A stretch of DNA of 64,000 nt, from contig JABANP010000031.1 of assembly GCA_013115135.1 (NCBI GenBank), positions 179,950-243,949 on the forward strand, written 5' to 3'. The DNA is from Perkinsus olseni. Taxonomy: Eukaryota > Perkinsozoa > Perkinsida > Perkinsidae. The stretch's first letter is position 1; each line of letters starts with the position of its first letter. Below are positions 54,907 through 64,000 of the stretch, one piece after another. The notes below the pieces were generated by a model. That model was not told the origin of the DNA, made no database searches, and saw only the letters and a program-made list of their open reading frames with translations. Position numbers and translations under genes: made by a program.

Positions 54907-55112
54907 GCCGACGTGCATAGATGCTGCCCCAGGCCGTATGCAGTACATTATTCGAGATTGATAGCCTCAGCGAAGACCATTCCAAAGTCAACTCTCACCA
55001 GTAATACTATTACTGGATACTATCAATTATTACTAAATTTATTAGCCTTCACGGCTAATAGTAATAGTGATAGTAATCGCACTCAATACGCTGCAACGAA
55101 ACGCTCTTATGC

Positions 55113-55182
55113 GCCGCTATCGTCTAGTGATTAGGACGTTAGTTGTGGCCGTGACAACCCCGGTCCAAATCCGGGTAGCAAC
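55113..55182 (+). tRNA. tRNA-His(GTG)-like, probably a pseudogene
   Basis: GTCTAGTGATTAGGAC is a good D-arm, TTGTGGC a His-type anticodon loop and CCCGGTCCAAATCCGGG a T-arm with TCCAAAT instead of TTCRANY. The anticodon stem has a mismatch and an extra base, and the acceptor has two mismatches. Decayed or degenerate. Confidence 0.5.
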
Positions 55183-55675
55183 TTTGATCGGGCAGCTCCA
55201 ACAATGCGACAGTCTTAAGTTAAGACTTTTAACTGCACGACGAACCGTCTACCGGCCATTGGCTTCCCATACGTGCTAGGATAGCGCTGCAATTTGTACT
55301 TCGCGGCAGAGTACATCACCTCGGCCATTATGTCTAAAAAACTTCCTTATATGTCTTCTTAACCGGGCCACCAAACTAGGCTGGGGGAGGCGCTGGAATT
55401 AAGTGATGGATTCTGCATCTCACAGGCACTCGATGGCTGTGTTTTATGAGCCGCGAACCGTGAAAATGCAGGGCAATGATTGTTCAACAATCAACATCGG
55501 GTCCGGATCAAGTAAAGAATGAGTTTTCTTGCCATCTTCTCTAAGAGACCCTTTTTTTCATCAGCAATCTCTCGTAGGAACGCTTGGGAAAAACCGTTCT
55601 TTTCGTTTCAGCCACCCTGTTGACGGTATGCCTGTGCGGCCTAGTCGTATTAATCGCACCTTGCTTGCGCGAAGT

Positions 55676-55813
55676 CCTTAGTTCGATGTTCGGCTCAGGC
55701 GCTTCTCCTCGCAAGTTGAATCCTTAGTTCGATGTTCGGCTCAGGCGCTTCTCCTCGCAAGTTGAATCCTTAGTTCGATGTTCGGCTCAGGCGCTTCTCC
55801 TCGCAAGTTGAAT
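55676..55813. repeat. Perfect 46-bp tandem repeat, 3 copies
   Basis: The unit CCTTAGTTCGATGTTCGGCT and on to AAGTTGAAT is repeated three times with no visible difference, so the expansion is recent. It lies 80 bp before the tRNA-Arg 3' end. Confidence 0.92.
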
Positions 55814-55893
55814 CGTGGTGGCCTAAGAATTCGGCAACAATTCATAATTTGTGGCAACCAACTTGTGCCACAAATACACTCGGCAAAGAATAG

Positions 55894-55966
55894 CGATCTC
55901 GGTGGGACTCGAACCCACAATCTTTGGTTCCGAAGACCAACGCCTTATCCATTAGGCCACGAGACC
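55894..55966 (-). tRNA. tRNA-Arg(TCG)
   Basis: A full cloverleaf on the minus strand: acceptor GGTCTCG with CGAGATC (one G-U), D-arm GGCCTAATGGATAAGGC, anticodon arm TTGGT-CTTCGGA-ACCAA with anticodon TCG, T-arm GTGGG-TTCGAGT-CCCAC, discriminator G. 73 nt, no intron. Intact A and B boxes. Confidence 0.93.
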
Positions 55967-57226
55967 ACATTCTACGAGTGTTGCGTATTCAGGAGGCGGC
56001 TGACCCGAGACAGTTCCAACTACACAGTTCTTACTCTACTCAAGAGAACACACTTGATCCCGTATGCTGCATATTCGGATTCGTACCGTAGCATGCAGTG
56101 AGCGACTGCTACGGACCGAAGAGAGCGGGGTTCCGAGAGTACGAGGAACTTTGCCTCGTTCAAGGATGACACTTTGCCCTCTAGTGAGCTCATGGAACTC
56201 TGTCTTCATATATGTCGCTAGTCACTAGACTTGCCAACCCTGAGTGGGCATCAAGTGGTACAATGGCACTCCGAACGCAAACAGATTCCAGTCGTACAGT
56301 TGCAATCCGTACAGTAACTTGTGTATGGCTCGGTGCAACTCGGCAAACGATCTTGATAGCACGCATCACTAAACTGTGACTGAAGTGAAGTCAGACGCAT
56401 TTCATTCGGTGAGAGCCATCTTCTGATTGGGCCCGGCTTTGTCAATTACTTTACTCTGACTCAGGGACTCTGAGTCTGAAGATTATGAAGAGCCAGACGT
56501 TGTCCACGGTGAACAGTCTGCCCTTGCGCCCTCTGCATCACTAGAATTTCGTCCCGTCCATGATGAACTCAACTGTCGATGCTTTGTGACTCGTACCTGC
56601 GAGTCGCAGGCTGGGAGAGGCCGCTCATAACCGAAAGCTCCTTCGACGCTTGGGTCGGCCAGGCTTGCCCCAGTGAAAATGATTGCTGCACACGCGAGAA
56701 TAACAGCCCGGGATAAAGCTTTCGGCCTTCTACAATCGCTCGGAGCGATTCGCTCCGTGAAAGAAGGCCGTGAGCCCCAACGCGGAGAATCTTCGAAGAC
56801 CCCCTCTCAAGCCTCGTCCAAATGATACTTGCTAGTTCAGAAGGCCTGAGAGGGCAAATGTTGTTGGCTCCGTGCCGATTCTGAGCCGAAACTCAGCCTC
56901 GCTCAGCACATTGCAGACCACTTTCGAGTAAAAACTCACAAATCTACGCGATAGTCGTATCAAACATCAGTTGAGCAGGTGACAGTGCGGCATGTGACAG
57001 GCAGCATGTTCAAACACAGTTCTTCAGTTGTAGCTTTCGTTTCTGAGAAAATATATGACGATCAAAGTCCGGATGGAACCACTTAACGGAGCAGTCCCCG
57101 AGAAAGGCGGCGCTGATCGCTTGATCGTCTAGCTTGACTCAACAGGCGCGTTCGTTCGCTGCGTCGTTAAGCAGATTTCGTCGCCCCGATAACTCACTTT
57201 CTCCCGACAGTTCGGTGTAGATTCAT
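55967..57226. other. No gene; fourth GTAC locus at 56254-56325
   Basis: At 56254-56325 GGTACAATGGCACTC, CGTACAGTTGCAATC and CGTACAGTAACTTGT units recur with 15-nt length and one 21-nt unit. Inverted repeats flank 56735-56770. No exon chain was found. Confidence 0.4.
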
Positions 57227-58608
57227 TTATTCGGCGATCATGGAGGACTCTCTCTCTTCGAGATTTCTGAGGCAGGAATGTTGCAGGGCTCGCTGGGGAC
57301 TCCAAGGCCCTCACTTACTCTTCTTCTGCCAGGGCATCGTAGAACTCCTCAATCTTCCCACCCTCGAGGCATTCGGTCCCGTCCCCACCTCTAGATACCA
57401 CATGCACATAGCTCGCCACGTAAATAAGAGTGCTACCGACGGTACCGAATGGTATCAGGCCGAATAAAATTACGACTAGCCCGGGGTTCCAGCTCAGCCA
57501 TATGAGCTCCCCTATTGGCTCGGGCAGCGTCCCCGACATCATTCCGGCTACAGTGCGATCGGCGAGAAATGCCGCGCCTTGAAGAACAGTGCCCCTCCCT
57601 TTGCCTCGGAGAATCTTCGCGACTCTCGTGTCCTTCTCCTGGGCTTTATTGAGTGCCCCGGAGACGCCAAATTGTTTTCGGAAGTCCCGCAGGCGAGCTG
57701 ACATGTGAAAGCCGACCACCAACCACCACAGGCATGTGATGATCATAAATATCAGCCAAGCCTGAGAAGATCGAGGACACGAGCATGATACAGTGGACTT
57801 CACCGGGTGGAGCGGATCAACACAGCAGTCACTTCGTAAGTCGGGCGGCCGGAGCCTATGAGTTTTCGAATACGTTCTCAATAGCGCACGACGACGATGT
57901 ACACCTCTCAGGTGTCACCTCACGCGCAACCCATTTACTCTTGTCTTACTGAACCAGCTAAGGCTACTACGGTCTCACCTTCCCAAGCTGCGACTTAGCC
58001 CTGCCTGGTTCTGTTACGATAACTGCGCCAGCCAGGATAAAATCGCAAACTACTAATACGTAGAGGACGAGGGGGGCGTAGTCGAACATGAGCGGCTTGA
58101 TCATTGGGTGCTGAAACGAAATAAAAATCAGATTCGAGATTTTACGTGTCGTTGATGACTGTCAAGAGTGGCTAATAGCTACAGGCTGTAAGGATGGCAC
58201 CTTCGGAACGTAACGTTTCGTTCGACGGCCCAACAGCTCATCGAATTGCTAAGGACGGCGTCATTCGGTAGAAATACTCGACGGCAGGGATAGAACGAGA
58301 AGCCGTTCGAATAGCAAACCACCAACGTTTCTACTACGCCAGATGACCATATCTTTTAGCCTATTACAAGCATAGTGTTCTCATGGAAGTGCACGTGCCA
58401 TCTCCATGCGATGTCAGAGAAAGTTACGGCGAGGAGGATGAGCATCACAATCAGCATCCCTGTCCGGAGACTCAGCCCGAAGCAGGTCCCTGACGAACGA
58501 TGAACGCTCATAACCCTTGCCGACTGAACGCCACACGCGAGGCTGCGTGTGACGATCGGGCAGTGACAGATCGCCTCCTCCGTTACCTGCGTTGAAGCTG
58601 CGAATCAT
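57227..58608 (-). CDS. Four-TM membrane protein (252 aa), unidentified
   Basis: Five exons join in phase: 58587-58608, 58368-58489, 57979-58110, 57319-57761, 57227-57266; total 759 nt with stop TAA. TM segments: MLIVMLILLAVTFSDIAW; YAPLVLYVLVVCDFILAGAV; WLIFMIITCLWWLVVGF; PGLVVILFGLIPFGTVGSTL. Between TM3 and TM4 a basic segment (DTRVAKILRGKGRG) suggests a cytosolic loop. The C-terminus is acidic (EEFYDALAEEENLEERESS). Family not recognised. The second intron (58111-58367) holds a tRNA-like remnant with a TCTCGTTCTATCCC box at about 58285. Confidence 0.75.
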
Positions 58609-59578
58609 CCCCGCTGGGGCGCACAGTCGCTAGTGGGTCAGTTGAATGAAAAACACTGAGAGCAAAACTATCGAAACAGGAGGCAGTTCTGGCGAGGCTG
58701 ACTAATGCCTGGGGAGTTAAGGATGAAGAGTTCTATACTCGAATGAGCCGCGGTTCGATTCATACTCTGAGGAACTTCCTCAGATCGGACCTTCCTCAGA
58801 GGAAGGCATTTCCTCTTGGTCCGATCAGCAGCGATTTTCAGTGCAACTTTCACCGATAGAATTCCGCTATCAGATGGAAAACTGTTATTATCATCGACAG
58901 CGGGACGATAGAACGCGAGGAGCAGCGACCACGGCTGTAACCGTCTAGGAGCAATAGCATACGAGCAGCGATATCCAAATATTCTTGAAGACCACTATTG
59001 TGTAAAATTGGCGTGACAGCCGGCGCCCTTTGTGCTGAGAGACGTGGCGATTATACCATGTACACCACGATGTATAAGGAAGGCTTCCATTGGTATCCAT
59101 ACATACCCTCGCCCGGGATTGAACCTGGGCGGGTGATGAGAGCAGTGCGAAGCCTTTGAAGCACGCATACGCGACGGGCCTGCCTCCTAATAGATGCACT
59201 TTTCGTGCAATGTGCAAGAAATATCTGCGCCGCTTCGACGATATGATTGTTTCTTCTTCTTCTCTACCCTTGTCACCGGTCTTTGATTTGTTCAGAATCG
59301 TAGCGGATTGAGGCAGACTTGGTACCGTCGATGGTGGTGTTGACGATGATAATGTTGTTAATTGTCTGATGTGGGATGCGCCTACTTCAGTACAAGAATC
59401 TCAAGTAAGATTTTCAGAGTAAAATAGAGATTCTCGAATCGAGAAGTTTCATTTTGCTCTGAAAAACTCCTTCCCACCAGCGCCGAGAGACCACCTTCAG
59501 TGAACGGACTCTGAACATAGTTCGCGTCATAGCAGCTGCCGTCATTTCGCTGCTTCCTCGTAGTTGAGCTCCGTTCCA
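58609..59578. other. Intergenic, with dispersed repeat and tRNA-like box
   Basis: Between a minus gene and a plus gene, so it should contain two divergent promoters; none recognised. The dispersed repeat at 58986-59093 is followed by a tRNA T-arm-like word (GGTTCAATCCCGGGC on minus, about 59108-59125). Confidence 0.4.
58986..59093. repeat. Dispersed repeat, copy 2 (partner 38143-38250)
   Basis: Matches 38143-38250 in the same orientation. Immediately to the right is a tRNA-like B-box, which is not present beside copy 1. Confidence 0.75.
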
Positions 59579-60058
59579 ATGACTGTTCAAAACACCACCG
59601 ATGGCTCGCTGAAGAATATCGGTGAAGGGTCCGCCCCTCCAAGTCTACTGATGAACGCCACGCTTTCTGACACCTCTAGCTCCGATTCGGAGTCCTCTGT
59701 GTCCACGCCACGTGCCGAGGGCTCTGGCGGAAGGCCCAACTTCGGTCCCGTCCCGAAAGTCGACGACCTTCTCTCACGCGTGAAGACTTTCCTCTCGACC
59801 CCAGCGGCCCCGGCAGCAGCTGGACAGGCCAATTGCGACCCCGAAGTGGTCCGGGACGCTTCGGGTGGTGAAGTGCGGGTTCGCGAAGAGTCGTCCCAAC
59901 CGACTGAGCAAGCAGTTGAAATCGATGTCACGGCCGGGGTCTTCGACGTTCGAGGCGACGCCAATACGGTCGAGGAGGAAATGAGGAGGAAGAACGTTCC
60001 TGTGGTTGCCGCCAAAGGCGATGAAGGGAAGCTCATTGAAGAGATGCACGATGAGTGA
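59579..60058 (+). CDS. Acidic low-complexity protein (159 aa), unidentified
   Basis: Single exon from ATG 59579 (MTVQNTTDGSLKNIGEGSAP) to stop 60058. Ser/Asp-rich (TLSDTSSSDSESSVS), then VDDLLSRVKTFLSTPAAP, then Glu/Val-rich (ESSQPTEQAVEIDVTAGVFD) ending KLIEEMHDE. No signal peptide, TM or domain. Probably disordered. Codon use is smooth and the frame is open, but a second exon cannot be excluded. Confidence 0.6.
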   Translation: MTVQNTTDGSLKNIGEGSAPPSLLMNATLSDTSSSDSESSVSTPRAEGSGGRPNFGPVPKVDDLLSRVKTFLSTPAAPAAAGQANCDPEVVRDASGGEVRVREESSQPTEQAVEIDVTAGVFDVRGDANTVEEEMRRKNVPVVAAKGDEGKLIEEMHDE

Positions 60059-60536
60059 TCTTTTCTGTATTACTTTTACCACCACGTCTACTACAGCTTC
60101 CTCGTCGTGTGACTTGTGTTATGTAGCGAGACGAGGCCTGACTATGTTCCCGAGTTCTTACGGTGGAACAAATGTTCTCCAGTACCAGCCACGATTCATC
60201 CGTCACACGATCGCGCTCAACAGGGCTCGCTGTCAGTACATGAGTTGCGAAAAAACAAAGCCGGCGTAGTTGAACATTCTTGTACCGCATGGGAATCTCA
60301 TGATGGGATCTGATAGTTTCGCAGAAGTTGCAAACGATTGAATTGGAGCCTGAGGGGTTGGATGAGATCTGGTTATCTGAGCTTTTCTAATACACGATCT
60401 TGGTGTTAGCTTTGCCGAGATTATGATCTTTCGTTCGTTTACTCGAGTTGGCTCCGCCGAAACGCAACATCATCGCAACGTCGCACATCACACATCGAAT
60501 CATGGATGTTCTGGTATAAACATGATGAACATAACA

Positions 60537-61981
60537 TCAATTAACAACAATAAGTGAGAAGGAGATTCCTCGCCGCCATCGCGCCAGCCAACCTGAAAAA
60601 GAAGGTCCTCGTGACCACCGCTAAGAATAGTCCGAGCTCCCGAGAGGACTTACTTTCGTACCGTTCGCCTCGCTTATACTGACTTCCTGTACTTCTCATC
60701 TCTCCACCAGTTCCTCCTCTCAAGACTGACACAGGAAATGCCGATGAGCGACTTTTGATTTCAGCATACTATCGCTTACGCCGAATAAGACTGTCCCGGA
60801 ATAAAGTGCCTTCCAGCCTACACAAAACCGTCGGGATGATTATCGCGAGCACTCAGGGTTACTCACTCTCTCACGGATATGCCCCTTGACCTGATTGATC
60901 AAAGATTCTCCATAGGTAGGGACCGGAGTGTCATCAACGGGCTTGTCAACCTAGCAAGAGGTCCTCCGTCGGCGGTGACACGGGGAGGTGACACAGACCG
61001 CCCAGCACATATAAGAACAGAAGCACCGACTGGCAAGACTCAATCTCACCTTGACTGGAGGGGCGCGCCTTCCTCGGGTGATTCTTGGTTCGCTGCAAAG
61101 AAAATTCATCAGGCTAGGATCGATGATTGCTCACGAGAGATGCTTCCTGAAGTTCACCCAGCGCTCCGGCATCTGGCCTTCCGGGGCCGACATAGACTGA
61201 AGCAACAAGGCTTAGTTGTGAAGCGACGAAATCGTCGATGGATGGTATTGAGAGATCACGAGGCTGGCTGGACTTACGCGTACGGGCGCATTCCTTCCAC
61301 GAACAATGCTCTTTCTCTGAAGACACGAAGGGATGGAAATGCAGCCCGCAGGAGTCGAACTCGGGCAGCTGGGGCAGTCCGCTTACTGTTTCGCGAATAT
61401 TCGGGTACTGAGATAAAAAAACAATCAACGCCCGGGACTTCAACGTAGAGAGGGACTTGGCTTTCGCGAGAGCGGTGACACGCCCGTCTGGAAGGGCCTA
61501 CCTTCTTCTCTCCCAGCATTTGCTTAACAGCCTTCTTCATACCGAACGAGGGGAACTGAGAGGAGAGGATCCGCCACAGCGGTCGTGGGAGATGTAGATC
61601 AAGCAGCGACCTCTGATTCTTACGTCATTCAGTATCTGAATAAACAGAAAGAGGCGAAGTGAGCCGAGCATGAGCGATGGCACTTTTGAAGGACTCACAT
61701 CATCAACCTCGGCTTTGTTCTCCAGGTAGTCCTTGGCTTCTTCGGCTGTCAGGCCTGGGTACTAAAATGAAAAGGGTAATTTAAGAAGAATCGGTCACCC
61801 TCCTACTTGTTCGCGTATCTGAGGAGGAGTAACGGAAAGGCCACAGACGACAGGAGGATGAAAGTTCGCTCACTGCCTCCCAGGGACCACCTACCTTGTC
61901 CACTTCAGAGATATTTTCTGTTGAAGCTCCAACGACCGCCAGGAAGGTGAGGATGGTGAAGATGACGCTCCAATGAAGCAT
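60537..61981 (-). CDS. Secreted multi-exon protein, unidentified
   Basis: Exon 1 61895-61981 encodes a signal peptide (MLHWSVIFTILTFLAVVGAS). Exon 2 61699-61761 (YPGLTAEEAKDYLENKAEVD), exon 3 61502-61555 (FPSFGMKKAVKQMLGEKK) and exon 4 61278-61407 (YPNIRETVSGLPQLPEFDSC, with HCSWKECA) join in phase across GT-AG introns. Later exons are less clear: one near 61130-61190, RTKNHPRKARPSSQ near 61060-61100, and a last one before the TGA at 60537 ending RRGISFSLIVVN. A hydrophobic tail could be an anchor. The overlapping 189-codon plus-strand frame is a shadow. Function unknown. Confidence 0.65.
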
Positions 61982-62297
61982 TGTTACCGAACGATCTGGG
62001 GATGATGTGGTATGTAAACCCGCGCTGTGAAGGAAAACCGCGTTTCGCTCAACTGTGACAACCTCGCTCGGCTATTTATATTATCACTCGCCCTGGAAAC
62101 GGGTTATCTCGGGACGCGTGGGTTGAAGTCTTGCTAGAGTACTCAAACTAAGCTTGAGCTAATTGTCCACCTCTCACAGCGCAGCGCATCCTTAGTTGAG
62201 TCTGGGTGGCGCAAGAATACCCATCCCAACTGAGTCGCTCCTGTCGCTTTGGCTGGGTCGTGTTGTTTTCTCATGTTTCGATTTCGTCCTCGCCCCT
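61982..62297. promoter_or_regulatory. Divergent promoter region
   Basis: About 316 bp between the ATG of a minus-strand secreted gene (61981) and the ATG of a plus-strand one (62298). A TATTTATATTATC word at about 62083 is A/T-rich. The two genes may share regulation; this is inference from layout. Confidence 0.4.
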
Positions 62298-63182
62298 ATG
62301 TCCGTCCATGCTGCTGTTTCCACTGCTCTGTTGGCTGCTACCCAACTGTTGGCTTCGCCACCGAGACAGGTGGAGGTGCTCTTTGCTAACTACCTCAGCG
62401 CCGAGTACGTACTGATACCCGCAGATCGCCCTGAGGCGGCCGGAACGTCCAACGGCGTTGTGGACGAACAGACCTTCGGCAACGCGAGGAACTGGGCGCA
62501 TGTGCCAGTGAGAAGAGGGAATCTTTTCTTAGTCGAAGACCAGATGGCGGGCCCGGTGGAGAAGGCGATTATCCTCAAGCAGAGTCGTCATGTAACGGAG
62601 GTGTTCAAGGCGGATGTGAATGTAAACGGTGAATGTTTCGCCAACGTTGAACGCATTTCCCCGGCCGAACGACACGATGACGTCGTGCACTTTCCCTACG
62701 CAAGAACGGGTGACATCGAGAACGAGTTGGATTTTCTTTGCCGGAGTAGCGGCTTCTACAGATTCCGCCATGCTGCCTTGAGTCAGCCCGCGGACCTCTC
62801 CTCGGAGTACGTGGGTCAATGCGAAGATATCTTCAAGCTCGTCTTGGACGCCTCCTCGGCATACAGTCTGCAGTTGTCTCCGAACTACAACCTGATCCCC
62901 AAAGGTTCCATCGCTTACATGCCTTTGTGCCACGGCGTGCTCGCTAAGGTTACCCTCAGTGAGGGAAGCAGTGGTGAGCCATCGTTTTACGTCCTTTTGA
63001 CGAAGATAGAGGTCGAAGCGATGAGTAGGAGGCGAAGCTTCGTCAGATCGCTGACTCCGAAGCACCGTAGAAGCCCCCGTGTGATGTCTGTGTACGATAG
63101 TATGGACTGCACGCCCGACGATTTCACCGATAATAAGATCACCATTAACAACTTCCGAGAGTGGGATGTGGCACGTCGTTGA
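62298..63182 (+). CDS. Secreted protein, uncharacterised (294 aa)
   Basis: The ATG at 62298 is chosen because it starts a clear signal peptide (MSVHAAVSTALLAATQLLAS). The frame is open 34 codons upstream but without an ATG. The mature part is globular-looking, with Cys in GECFANVERI, FLCRSSGFYRFRH, VGQCEDIFKL, PLCHGVLAKV and SMDCTPDDFTD. Ends FREWDVARR. No known domain. Single exon. Confidence 0.82.
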   Translation: MSVHAAVSTALLAATQLLASPPRQVEVLFANYLSAEYVLIPADRPEAAGTSNGVVDEQTFGNARNWAHVPVRRGNLFLVEDQMAGPVEKAIILKQSRHVTEVFKADVNVNGECFANVERISPAERHDDVVHFPYARTGDIENELDFLCRSSGFYRFRHAALSQPADLSSEYVGQCEDIFKLVLDASSAYSLQLSPNYNLIPKGSIAYMPLCHGVLAKVTLSEGSSGEPSFYVLLTKIEVEAMSRRRSFVRSLTPKHRRSPRVMSVYDSMDCTPDDFTDNKITINNFREWDVARR

Positions 63183-64000
63183 TGAGCCTCAGCCGAATGG
63201 ATGATCGTGCCTTGTCCTTTCGCATTAGTAGTTGCTGTCAATGGTTGTGATGATATTCATGTTCTTGTTAACGATGTGGTTGTTGTTGTTGTGTGTACTC
63301 TCCCTTGCGTTGCAGTGACGACCGTTACGCGAGCAGCATGCTATAAGCCTTAGCGGCCGAGTAAGGTGTCGTAAACCATCTATCGGGTGAATCACAGTCC
63401 GTGCTTGGTCGCAAAGAGGTGTCTAACAACCGTTCTCGTGGAGCAAACGGTTGAGCTCGGTGCGGGCAGAAGGAATGATGTGATGCTTGGTAGGGGCTGT
63501 TCGATCCTCGGGGGTTGACTTTCTCACCAGCACAGAACATTCGAAATCAAGGCAAAAATTGGCGAATTGCACTCACGCAGATTTGCTTCAGAAGGCATAG
63601 ATCATAGGGAGTGCTTCAGTCGCTGAGTTTGGGAGATTGTAGGGAGCTTTTGCCGCGGCTGGGGAGTGAACCGCGAGCCGGTACGTCACTTGTACTGTCT
63701 TGAACCCTGTCTAGGGAGTTGCGGAAAGCAATGGATGGCTGTTGTCGGCCCTGCTGCCTATGGATCGTGTCACCACGCTTATAGCGATCAGCGCTAGATG
63801 ATGCTGTTGAGAGAACTGATGATGACTTGGGGGTGTGAAGCTGCACGAATAGTGTGTTCAATTCGTGAAGATTTTCCAGGAAAGGAATCCAAGGTTCACT
63901 CTGGCACATTGCAGAGCTGGCAGCGCCCACCCCAAGGCGTACGAACTGATCCGCCTCGAGCGTGCCGCGTTTATAAGCGAGAAGTCATCAACTGGAAGAG
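63183..64000. other. No gene recognised
   Basis: 3' flank with a short GTT repeat (about 63277-63295). Minus frames near 63616-63930 have no supporting features. Confidence 0.35.

Noticed and set aside
61330..61380. tRNA-like word CAGGAGTCGAACTCGGGC
   Set aside because: It falls in a coding exon (LPQLPEFDSCGLHFH) and has no other tRNA features.
60879..61448. 189-codon plus-strand ORF
   Set aside because: It lies antisense to exons of the spliced minus-strand secreted gene, whose exon borders and frame are consistent; it starts without signal or domain.

Overview
The window looks like nuclear DNA of a flagellated alveolate protist, most likely Perkinsus or a close relative (inference). The support is: many short GT-AG introns, some with a TACTAAC-like branch site; an axonemal dynein intermediate-chain gene; several lineage-specific genes that begin with signal peptides; and two short matches to the end of the spliced leader shared by dinoflagellates and Perkinsus. 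Nothing bacterial is seen, and no rRNA or CRISPR array. Most open frames longer than 60 codons here are not genes. Real genes were found by joining exons across GT-AG introns that keep the frame.

Layout. 1-10.1 kb: an array of three related small secreted-protein genes (about 1-633, 7063-7653, 8498-9396) inside a 1.3 kb segmental duplication. One copy of the duplication carries a 1,038-bp TA-flanked inverted-repeat element that is absent at the same site in the other copy. A second 280-bp TA-flanked MITE, a 54-57 bp minisatellite and a 5'-truncated LINE tail lie between. 10.6-11.0 kb: a strict 15-nt array of CGTACAC-type units, ending next to a perfect 45-bp palindrome. 11.6-26.6 kb: a dense run of four minus-strand, intron-rich genes: axonemal dynein intermediate chain 2, an ADP-ribosylglycohydrolase-family protein, a family-16-type methyltransferase, and a long coiled-coil protein. 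Their introns reuse a few sequence modules, and several contain a tRNA T-arm/B-box. 26.6-30.1 kb: foldback repeats and weak coding segments. 30.16-35.60 kb: a 5.4-kb Ty3/gypsy-like LTR retrotransposon with LTRs differing at one base but with five frame breaks. 35.6-64 kb: gene-poor DNA rich in palindromes, with secreted-protein genes at 43.35-44.12, 52.49-54.11, 60.54-61.98 and 62.30-63.18 kb, a glutamate-rich gene with tandemly duplicated exons (41-42.5 kb), a four-TM protein gene (57.2-58.6 kb), a tRNA-Arg and tRNA-like remnants.

The strongest unexplained signals are: (1) many palindromes whose two arms are separated by exactly one base, with two cases where comparison of the duplicated copies shows the palindrome as an insertion; (2) introns built from tRNA-like and shared sequence modules; (3) 15-nt phased GTAC arrays at four separate loci; (4) an LTR element whose gag start codon overlaps the putative primer-binding site. 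All exon structures were read by eye and have not been tested against transcripts.
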